A program made the position numbers and the translations under genes. A stretch of 7,257 nucleotides of DNA from JBGTLW01 sp041743835 (GTDB taxonomy: Bacteria > Planctomycetota > Phycisphaerae > Phycisphaerales > Phycisphaeraceae): positions 1 to 7,257 of the forward strand of contig JBGTLW010000327.1 of the NCBI GenBank assembly GCA_041743835.1. Direction: 5' to 3'. Each line of letters starts with the position of its first letter. Position 1 is the first letter of the stretch. Shown one piece after another: positions 1 through 6,222 of this stretch. The notes under the pieces are model-generated. The model ran no database searches. It saw only the letters and a program-made list of their open reading frames with translations, and was not told where the DNA came from.

Positions 1-2
1 CC

Positions 3-326
3 CGCGCACAAGCACAGCCCCAACCGCAGCCACAGCAGCAGCCGGTCCCCGCGTCACGGACCCGCTCGCGGTCGGGCGGGCAGTCGGTGATCGCCGAGCC
101 GAACTGGGACACCAAAGAGCAGAAGACGCACCGTGTCATCGAAGACGGGCCGCTGGGCGAAGCAAGCCAGGTCAGCCGGAAGCGCAAGCGTGCGGCTTCG
201 GTCCCCTCCGCGGGTATCGGTAACGCTCGCGGCCGCGACTTGGGCATCCTGCTCACCTCGCGGGACACCCTCCGCCAAGCCATCATCCTCAAAGAATTGC
301 TGGATAAGCCCGTCGCCCTGCGGTGA
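3..326 (+). CDS. C-terminal part of an unidentified Q/P-rich basic protein
   Basis: The frame is open from the left window edge to a TGA at 324-326, so this is probably the last ~107 residues of a gene that starts outside the window. An in-frame GTG at 87 could start a 79-residue protein, but the frame stays open upstream of it with a plausible low-complexity composition, so I prefer a truncated gene. The visible part starts with a Gln/Pro repeat tract, passes through an Arg/Ser-rich stretch and a basic cluster (SRKRKRAAS), and ends in a short predicted helix with the sequence RDTLRQAIILKELLDKPVAL and a final Arg. No membrane segment or catalytic motif is visible, and I do not recognise a family. 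The end looks like a structured, possibly conserved C-terminal motif after a disordered linker. It converges on nuoN with a 46-nt gap and is probably unrelated to complex I. It could still be a chance open frame in GC-rich DNA, but the helix-like end and the stop just before nuoN argue for a real gene. Confidence 0.6.
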   Translation, partial: RAQAQPQPQPQQQPVPASRTRSRSGGQSVIAEPNWDTKEQKTHRVIEDGPLGEASQVSRKRKRAASVPSAGIGNARGRDLGILLTSRDTLRQAIILKELLDKPVALR

Positions 327-350
327 ATCGGAGCCGCAATCCCAAGCAAG

Positions 351-374
351 AACGCATCAACGCATTAACGCATC
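351..374. repeat. 8-bp tandem repeat (AACGCATY x3) in the convergent gap
   Basis: Three consecutive octamers read AACGCATC, AACGCATT and AACGCATC on the plus strand, followed by a partial fourth (AACGC). They occupy most of the 46-nt gap between the two converging genes, and the last copies overlap the stop codon and last codons of nuoN. The unit is not a multiple of three and there is no inverted symmetry, so it is neither a coding repeat nor an intrinsic terminator hairpin. It probably arose by replication slippage. No other gene or strong terminator is visible in this gap. Confidence 0.7.
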
Positions 375-1947
375 AACGCGCGGACAACGTCTGCCCTGTT
401 TCCGCCGGCACCGCAACTGCCTCGGCTTCCACCTGCGTGTCAGACTTGAAGATGATCCGGGTCATGTGGTTCGCCCCGTCGATCAGGGCCGCCCCGCCGA
501 TGCCCACGCCCATCGCGATGGCCAGCAGTGCCGCGACGCCCGCGCCGATCCTGCGGGACACCGCCGGAACCAGCGTGACATCGTCAGCGGGCTTGCCGAA
601 GAAGCAGGCGTTGACGATCCGCAGGTAGTACACCGCGGAGATGGCGGAGTTGATGACGGTGATGATGACGATCCAGCGGAAGCCCGCGTGGTACGCCGGG
701 CCGATGAGGTAGATCTTGCCAAGGAACCCGACCACCGGGGGGAGCCCGATCAGTGACAGCACGCTGATGAGCATGATGGCCGCGAGGTCGGGGTGACGCT
801 TGACCAGGCCGCCCAGGTCCTCGTAGGTCTCCACTTCCTCGCCACGCCGCCGGAGGCAGCCGAGCACCGCAAAGGAAGCGATGGTGCCCAGCCCATAAGC
901 CACGAGGTAGAACACCACGCCCGCCAGCCCGTTGGTCAGCGCGCTGTCGCTGCCCGCCGCGTTACCCGCAAGCAGGCCTACCAGCACATAGCCGCTGTGC
1001 GCGATAGAGGAGTACGCCAGCACACGCTTGACGTTGTCCTGCATCAGACCCAGTACGTTGCCCAGCGTCATCGTCGCCACCGCGATAACCCACAGCAGCA
1101 CGACCAGCGGCTGGGGCAGGGGCCAACCCACAAAACCCAGCACGAGCATCAGCGCCGCAAAGCCCGCTGTCTTGGGCACGAAGGCGAGGAACGCCGTCAC
1201 GCTCGTCGACGCGCCCTGGTACACGTCCGCGGCATAAAAGTGCATCGGGAACGCGGCGATCTTAAAGCAGATGCCGATCACGCTGAGCATCAGCCCCGCG
1301 AGCAGGAGTTGGCTCGGCTCGCCGGACGCCGTGATCGCCTCGCGGATGCCGACAAAATCGGTGTGCCCGGTCGCGCCGTAGATCAGGGCAAAGCCATAGA
1401 GGAAGATCGCCGCACCCATCGCGCCGAGGAAGAAATACTTCACCGCCGATTCCTGCGCCGCGATCTTGTCGCGGGAGACCGCGACCATCACATACGTCGG
1501 CAGGCTCGTGAGCTCCAGCGCCAGGAAAAGCCACGCCAGGTCGTCCGCCCCGGCGGTAAGCATCACCCCGGTCAGGCTCATCAGGAAAAACGCGAAGAAC
1601 TCGCCACGGATGTTGTTGCCCGGCTCAAAGGTTCTGACGTGCTCCGCGTCGATCACCTGCCGCAGCCCCGCGGGCACCTGCGCCGCGACCAGCAGCAATA
1701 CCAGACCGATGCCAAGCGTCGCGTACTTGATGAACACCGCAAGCCCGCCAAGCCCCACGCCGCTGCTGGGCTCGGGCACAAGGCCGACCAGCACCGCGGC
1801 GATGACCAGTGCGAGCCCGCAGATGACCGAGGTGAGCTTGCGGATGCCCGCGTTCGCGGACAAGCCGGTGAACAGGCACACCACCGCGCCGATCATCAGC
1901 GTCATCTCGGGCCAAAGCGTCGCGACTTTTTCTGCCAGGGTTCCCAT
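373..1947 (-). CDS. nuoN: NADH-quinone oxidoreductase subunit N (complex I antiporter-like subunit)
   Basis: NuoN is one of three antiporter-like (Mrp-related) subunits of the complex I membrane arm and provides a proton channel. The 524-residue protein is hydrophobic throughout, as expected for the 14-helix family, and slightly longer than E. coli NuoN (485 aa). Visible key residues are Glu145 in FLALELTSLPTYVM (matching E. coli Glu133), Lys229 in FKIAAFPMHFYAADVYQGAS (Lys217), Lys259 in FVPKTAGF (Lys247), Lys307 in DNVKRVLAYSSIAHSGY, and Lys411 in GFLGKIYL (Lys395). The last helix is near 468-489, followed by a ~35-residue polar, partly acidic tail. The ATG lies 12 nt after the nuoM stop, with a weak purine-rich AGAAGAA upstream, so translation may be coupled to nuoM. 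It is the last gene of the operon. The stop is TGA, and no clear terminator follows. Family identity is certain; the role of the tail is unknown. Confidence 0.97.
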   Translation of the reverse strand: MGTLAEKVATLWPEMTLMIGAVVCLFTGLSANAGIRKLTSVICGLALVIAAVLVGLVPEPSSGVGLGGLAVFIKYATLGIGLVLLLVAAQVPAGLRQVIDAEHVRTFEPGNNIRGEFFAFFLMSLTGVMLTAGADDLAWLFLALELTSLPTYVMVAVSRDKIAAQESAVKYFFLGAMGAAIFLYGFALIYGATGHTDFVGIREAITASGEPSQLLLAGLMLSVIGICFKIAAFPMHFYAADVYQGASTSVTAFLAFVPKTAGFAALMLVLGFVGWPLPQPLVVLLWVIAVATMTLGNVLGLMQDNVKRVLAYSSIAHSGYVLVGLLAGNAAGSDSALTNGLAGVVFYLVAYGLGTIASFAVLGCLRRRGEEVETYEDLGGLVKRHPDLAAIMLISVLSLIGLPPVVGFLGKIYLIGPAYHAGFRWIVIITVINSAISAVYYLRIVNACFFGKPADDVTLVPAVSRRIGAGVAALLAIAMGVGIGGAALIDGANHMTRIIFKSDTQVEAEAVAVPAETGQTLSAR

Positions 1948-1959
1948 ACGGTTCTTCTA

Positions 1960-3645
1960 TCAATCGGCGGAGCCCGCTGCCCATAGCGGCGCGGCGGTTG
2001 ACCGCGGGCTAAGGGGCAGCGCGCCCGTGTTCAGGTCAATCGGTTCGGTGGTCAGTTCCACAAGTCTGTGTGCCGTTTCATCCAGCCGTGCCTGGGCCAC
2101 GTTCTGGGCCGGGGCGGTGAGCTGCGCGACCGGCTTCTCAAGCGTCTTCAAGATGGGGTATGGCGCAAGCCCGAACACCAGGCAAGCGATCGCCAGCGGC
2201 GTGAGCACACCGATCTCCCGCAGGTTCAGGTCGCGCGGGCGGTACCCGTGGCCCTCGGGCAGGTGCTGGTCGCTGACCCACGCGGGATCGACGTGCGGCA
2301 CCTTGAGCGGGCCGAAGACGACCTTGCCCGTGAGGTAAAGCAGGTACATCGCGGCGAAGACCATGCCGATGCCCGCGATCGCTGCGAACTCCCAGCCCAG
2401 CACGTTGCTGGGCGAGTTGAACGTGCCGAGCAGGGTCATGAACTCGCCGATGAAGCCATTAAGTCCCGGCAGGCCGACCGACGCCATGATGAAGAAGACC
2501 ATGAAGAACGCCCAGACGGGCATGACGCGAGCGAGCCCGCCCATCGCCGCCATCTCCCGTGTGTGGAAGCGTTCGTAGATCATGCCGATGCACAGGAACA
2601 GCGCCCCGGTCGATAGGCCGTGGTTGATCATGTACATGACCGCGCCGATGGCTCCGATGTTGTCCATGTCCAGCGCGAACATGCCCAGCACGCAGAAGCC
2701 CAGGTGGCTGACGGAGGAGTAGGCCACGAGTTTCTTCACATCGGTCTGCACCCAGCAGACCAGCGCGGTGTAGAGGATGCCCATGACCGCGAGGACGCCA
2801 ATCGCCGCGCCGTAGGTGACCACAGCCTCGGGGGCCATGGGGATGGCGAAGCGCAGGATGCCGTAGGTCCCGAGCTTGAGCAGGACACCCGCGAGGATGA
2901 CCGACCCGGCGGTGGGGGCCTCGGTGTGTGCCAGGGGCAGCCAGGTGTGGACGGGGAACAGCGGGACTTTGACGGCGAAGCCGGCCATCATCGCGCCCAG
3001 CACCAGCGCTTGCTGGAGGGGCGACATGGCCTGGGCCGCGCCGTACAGCGCCTGGATGTTGAAGGTCCAGTCGTTGCCCAGTGTGGTATTGAAGTAGGCG
3101 ACATAGACCACACCCGCGAAGGTGAGCATGGAGCCGGTGAAGGTGTAGAGGAAGAACACCTTCGCCGCGTGGAGCCGGTTGCCCGAGCCGAACACGCCGA
3201 TGAGGAAGTAGAGCGGGACGAGCGTAAACTCGAAGCAGATGTAGAAGAAGATGAGGTCCGTGGCGATAAACGTGCCGGTCATCGCGGCCTGGAGGATGAG
3301 CAGCCAGAAGTAGAACTCACGGAACCGCTCGCCCACGGCTGTGAGCGACGCGAGCACGGTGATCGGCATGAGGAACGTGGTGAGCAGGATCAGCCACAGG
3401 CTGATGGTGTCGATGCCCCAGCTAAACGAAAGCCCGAACGCCGGGACCCACTCCACGCCGTTCTCCATCGTGATCCCCGGCGAGGACCAGTCGAATTGGT
3501 ACGCCAGCAGCAGCGAGGCGATGAAGGTGAAGACGGTGGACAGCAGGGCGAACGACCAGGCGTTTCGCCGGTCGTCAAACCACTTCACCGGCGCGAGCAT
3601 CACGGCGGCGGAGAGCAGGGGCAGGATGACGAGGAGGGGGATCAT
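1960..3645 (-). CDS. nuoM: NADH-quinone oxidoreductase subunit M (complex I antiporter-like subunit)
   Basis: NuoM is the middle antiporter-like proton-channel subunit of the complex I membrane arm, between NuoN and NuoL. The 561-residue protein (E. coli 509) keeps Glu139 in FEFTLVPLYFLIG (E. coli Glu144), Lys226 in AVKVPLFPVHTWLPLAHTEA (Lys234), Lys257 in LAGVLLKLGTYG (Lys265), and the distal Glu401 in GFIGEFMTL (Glu407), which replaces the lysine used in NuoL and NuoN. Also present are VKKLVAYSSVSHLGF (304-317) and NHGLSTGALFLCIGMIYERF (341-360), the helix-8 and helix-10/11 family signatures. After the last helix (~478-497) there is a hydrophilic tail of about 65 residues, longer than usual. 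The start is fixed by an in-frame TAG upstream, with no other ATG, GTG or TTG between. The ATG has no Shine-Dalgarno, and a hairpin lies 11 nt before it. The gene ends with two consecutive in-frame stops, TGA TAG. It is intact, with nuoL 43 nt upstream and nuoN 12 nt downstream. Confidence 0.97.
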   Translation of the reverse strand: MIPLLVILPLLSAAVMLAPVKWFDDRRNAWSFALLSTVFTFIASLLLAYQFDWSSPGITMENGVEWVPAFGLSFSWGIDTISLWLILLTTFLMPITVLASLTAVGERFREFYFWLLILQAAMTGTFIATDLIFFYICFEFTLVPLYFLIGVFGSGNRLHAAKVFFLYTFTGSMLTFAGVVYVAYFNTTLGNDWTFNIQALYGAAQAMSPLQQALVLGAMMAGFAVKVPLFPVHTWLPLAHTEAPTAGSVILAGVLLKLGTYGILRFAIPMAPEAVVTYGAAIGVLAVMGILYTALVCWVQTDVKKLVAYSSVSHLGFCVLGMFALDMDNIGAIGAVMYMINHGLSTGALFLCIGMIYERFHTREMAAMGGLARVMPVWAFFMVFFIMASVGLPGLNGFIGEFMTLLGTFNSPSNVLGWEFAAIAGIGMVFAAMYLLYLTGKVVFGPLKVPHVDPAWVSDQHLPEGHGYRPRDLNLREIGVLTPLAIACLVFGLAPYPILKTLEKPVAQLTAPAQNVAQARLDETAHRLVELTTEPIDLNTGALPLSPRSTAAPLWAAGSAD

Positions 3646-3656
3646 GTAATTCAGTG

Positions 3657-3676
3657 GCCGGCCTTGCTTGGCCGGC
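3657..3676 (-). other. GC-rich hairpin in the nuoL-nuoM gap
   Basis: On the transcribed strand the sequence is GCCGGCC, a 6-nt loop (AAGCAA), then GGCCGGC, giving a perfect 7-bp all-GC stem. It lies 12 nt after the nuoL stop and 11 nt before the nuoM ATG. No U-run follows it, so it does not look like an intrinsic terminator. The only good Shine-Dalgarno-like AGGAG here overlaps the nuoL stop, about 40 nt from the nuoM ATG; folding the hairpin would cut that distance to about 20 nt. It could modulate nuoM translation or act as an mRNA processing or stability element. The stem is seen directly; any function is inference. Confidence 0.55.
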
Positions 3677-3688
3677 GTCTAGCTGCTC

Positions 3689-5827
3689 CTAATTCACCAC
3701 AATAAAGATCAACACGGCGAGGATCGCGAGGCCCGCGGCCATGCCAAGGCCGTAGCCCTGGAGCCGACCGGTCTGCGTCTTCTGCGCGGCCCGGCCCAGC
3801 GTGTTGCCGGGCAGCCAGCCGACCAGTTGCACCAGCCCATCGAGGATCAACTGGTCGATCACGAAGAACAGTTGTGCCTTGAGTCGGAGGGGCTTGACGA
3901 TCACCGCGTCGTAGATCTCGTCCACGTAGTACTTGGCGGAGAGCAGCTTGACCACCCCGACGAATCTGGCGGCGAGGCGTGCGCCCGCGTCCCGGTTCAG
4001 CCAGTGCAGGTAGGCCGCCAGCGCGATCGCTCCGATCGCGAGCAGCCCGCTGACCGCCATCATGACGTAGTGGACATCCAGGCCCAGCATCGTGCCGTGC
4101 TTGATGGAGACCGACGGCTTGGCCGACGATCCATAGACCATGCTGCCGATCCAGCCGTACTTGTGCGACCCGATGAAGCCGACGACGATCCAGCCCACGG
4201 TCGCGCCCAGCGCGAGCACCACCAGCGGGATGTTCATGGGCCACCAGGGCATCTCGTGCGGGGCGTGGTGGTGGCCGTGGTGCGTGTCGTGGTCTTCTGT
4301 GTTTTTGCCGTGTTGGTGGGCCTTGTCCTCGGCGGAGTGGTCGGGCGATTCGGGCTCGGGTGCGCCGTGGTCTTCGTGGCCCATCTCATACTGCTCGGGG
4401 CCCATGAACACGCGGAACCACACGCGGAAGCCATAGGACGCGGTGATAAACGCGGTGACCAGCGCGGCGATGCCCAAGAGGTAATACCCCGTGGCCCAGG
4501 TGCCTTCCATCTGCGCCCGGTCGAAGACCGCCGCGATAATCAGGTCCTTGCTGAAGAACCCGCTGGTCAGCGGCACGCCAGCCAGCGACAGGCACGCGGC
4601 AAACATCAGCCAGCAGGTGACCGGCATCTTGTGCCGCAGCCCGCTCATCTTGCGGAGGTCCAGTTGCCCCGCCATCGCGTGCATGACCGACCCGGCGGTG
4701 AGGAACAACAGGCCCTTGAAGAACGCGTGGCTGATGAGGTGCCACATGCCCCCGACGCTGGACAGCACGCCGACACCCAGGAACATGTAGCCAAGCTGCG
4801 AGACGGTGGAGAACGCGAAGACGCGTTTAATGTCGTACTGACACAGCGCGATGGTTCCCGCAAAGATCGCGGTGACCCCGCCAATGGTAGCGACGGTGGG
4901 CAGGGCGTAGGGCGAGTACTCGAACAGGGGCAGGAGGCGGGAGATCATGTACACGCCGGAGGTCACCATCGTCGCGGCGTGGATGAGGGCGGAGACGGGC
5001 GACGGGCCTTCCATGGCGTCTGGCAGCCAGACGTAGAGGGGGATCTGCGCCGACTTGCCGATGGCACCGAGCATCAGCAGCAGCGGGGCGGCCATGACCC
5101 AGGCGGTGTGGTGGGGGAGCGTCGCCTGCTGGTACGCGGCGAGGGCCGAGGCGCTGAGCGTGGCGACATCGACCTTGCCGATCATCGCCTGTGCCGCGGG
5201 GATGATCTCGGCGTAGCGCACCGACCCGAAGGTCATATAGACCGTGAAGATGCCCAGCGCAAAGCCCAGGTCACCGATGCGGTTGACGATGAAGGCTTTT
5301 TTTGCTGCGGCGACGGCCGAGGGCTTGCTGTAATAGAACCCGATGAGCAGGTACGACGCGAGGCCCACCATCTCCCAGCCGAGGTACAGGACGATGAGGT
5401 TGTCGCCCATGACCATCGAGGTCATGGCGAAGATGAACAGCGATACACCGCCGAAGAACCGCGCGAACCCGCGGTCGCCCTTCATGTAGCCCGTGGCATA
5501 CAGCGCGACCAGCGAGCCGATGCCGGTGACCACGAAGAGCATGACCATGGTAAGCGAATCGATGTAGTAGGCGAAGTCCGCCTGGAATCCGCCGTTGCCC
5601 TGGGCATCGACACCCACACCGATCCACTTGAAGAACGTGACCACCTGCGCGGGCCCGGCCACCGCTTCGGTGTACGTCAGCACCGCGATGACAAACCCGG
5701 TGAAGATCGACAGCACGCAGATCGGCCCGGCCAGCGGACGCAGGGGCTTGCGCATGCAGCACAGGCAGCAGAACACCGCGGCAAGCAGCGGGATCCAAGG
5801 CACGAATTTGAGGACTTCAATCGGCAT
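3689..5827 (-). CDS. nuoL: NADH-quinone oxidoreductase subunit L (distal proton-channel subunit)
   Basis: NuoL is the distal antiporter-like subunit of complex I. It has 14 core helices, a long lateral amphipathic helix along the membrane arm, and a final anchoring helix. Key residues: Glu152 in GWEMVGLASYLLIGFYYS (E. coli Glu144), Lys258 in GKSAQIPLYVWLPDAMEG (Lys229), His283 in LIHAATMVTSG, Lys334 in DIKRVFAFSTVSQLGYMFL, His363, His367 and Lys371 in HLISHAFFKGLLFL (Lys342), and Lys427-Asp428 in SGFFSKDLI (Lys399-Asp400). The C-terminus has the typical KYYVDEIYDAVIVKPL (632-647), then a long helical stretch and a last membrane helix (~691-711). At 712 aa it exceeds E. coli NuoL (613), largely because of a His/Asp/Glu-rich loop at about 484-525. 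Helix 1 contains a CCLCC cluster (20-24). The ATG follows the nuoK stop by 9 nt, with a weak AAGG upstream overlapping that stop. An A7 run lies at codons 175-177. The gene is intact. Confidence 0.98.
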   Translation of the reverse strand: MPIEVLKFVPWIPLLAAVFCCLCCMRKPLRPLAGPICVLSIFTGFVIAVLTYTEAVAGPAQVVTFFKWIGVGVDAQGNGGFQADFAYYIDSLTMVMLFVVTGIGSLVALYATGYMKGDRGFARFFGGVSLFIFAMTSMVMGDNLIVLYLGWEMVGLASYLLIGFYYSKPSAVAAAKKAFIVNRIGDLGFALGIFTVYMTFGSVRYAEIIPAAQAMIGKVDVATLSASALAAYQQATLPHHTAWVMAAPLLLMLGAIGKSAQIPLYVWLPDAMEGPSPVSALIHAATMVTSGVYMISRLLPLFEYSPYALPTVATIGGVTAIFAGTIALCQYDIKRVFAFSTVSQLGYMFLGVGVLSSVGGMWHLISHAFFKGLLFLTAGSVMHAMAGQLDLRKMSGLRHKMPVTCWLMFAACLSLAGVPLTSGFFSKDLIIAAVFDRAQMEGTWATGYYLLGIAALVTAFITASYGFRVWFRVFMGPEQYEMGHEDHGAPEPESPDHSAEDKAHQHGKNTEDHDTHHGHHHAPHEMPWWPMNIPLVVLALGATVGWIVVGFIGSHKYGWIGSMVYGSSAKPSVSIKHGTMLGLDVHYVMMAVSGLLAIGAIALAAYLHWLNRDAGARLAARFVGVVKLLSAKYYVDEIYDAVIVKPLRLKAQLFFVIDQLILDGLVQLVGWLPGNTLGRAAQKTQTGRLQGYGLGMAAGLAILAVLIFIVVN

Positions 5828-5836
5828 CGGTCGGCC

Positions 5837-6157
5837 TTAACCACGCATCGCGGCCCACGCCTGAGCGTCGAGCGTACGCTTCCTTCTAAACAACAGCACC
5901 ACCAGACCCAACGCGAGCGCTGCCTCGGCGGCGGCGATCGTCAATACGAAAATCACAAACGTCTGCCCCGTGTCGTTGCTGTGGAACCGGCTAAACGCCA
6001 CCAGCGAGATCGCGATCCCCTGGAACATCATCTCCGTGCAAAGGAACATGATGATCAGGTTCCGACGCGTCACAAACCCGATCAGCCCCAGCACAAACAA
6101 CACCGCACCCACCAGCAGGTAGTGCGACAGGGCAAAGGTGGACAGGGCTTCAGGCAT
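5837..6157 (-). CDS. nuoK: NADH-quinone oxidoreductase subunit K
   Basis: NuoK is the small three-helix membrane subunit (MrpC/MnhC-like) linking the quinone-site module to the antiporter-like subunits. From the ATG at 6157 it is 106 residues, close to the family's ~100. The helices are about 13-28, 33-55 and 66-90. The two intramembrane glutamates are present: Glu42 in CTEMMFQGIA (E. coli Glu36) and Glu78 in TIAAAEAALALGLV (Glu72). The Arg31-Arg32 pair of VTRRNLIIM and the LDAQAWAAMRG terminus are also typical. An in-frame GTG at 6196 would add 13 residues (MAHHQPSEPHPDP), rich in His and Pro and unlike the family. I prefer the ATG, although neither start has a Shine-Dalgarno. With the ATG the gap to nuoJ is 65 nt; with the GTG it is 26 nt, closer to the other gaps in the operon. 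The TAA stop is 9 nt before nuoL. Confidence 0.95.
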   Translation of the reverse strand: MPEALSTFALSHYLLVGAVLFVLGLIGFVTRRNLIIMFLCTEMMFQGIAISLVAFSRFHSNDTGQTFVIFVLTIAAAEAALALGLVVLLFRRKRTLDAQAWAAMRG

Positions 6158-6222
6158 GGGGTCAGGGTGAGGTTCGGAGGGCTGATGATGTGCCACGGCG
6201 AGTGGCGGTTACGGCGTCACGC

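Noticed and set aside
793..1986. A 397-codon plus-strand open frame opposite nuoN
   Set aside because: It has the same codon-register relation and low-complexity composition as the other antisense frames, so it is a shadow of nuoN. The frames at 2620-3705 (opposite nuoM) and 6250-7257 (opposite nuoJ) are rejected for the same reason.
3657..3676. The hairpin as an intrinsic terminator after nuoL
   Set aside because: No U-tract follows the stem on the transcribed strand, and two more essential complex I genes lie downstream in the same operon.
373..5827. NuoL/M/N as an Mrp-type Na+/H+ antiporter instead of complex I
   Set aside because: All three antiporter-like subunits occur together with NuoJ and NuoK in the canonical order, and NuoL has the long lateral helix region. 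Mrp operons have a different gene set and order.
6158..6196. The 13-residue His/Pro-rich N-terminal extension of NuoK from a GTG start
   Set aside because: It is unlike the NuoK family N-terminus, uses a weaker start codon and has no Shine-Dalgarno. The ATG at 6157 gives a near-standard length.
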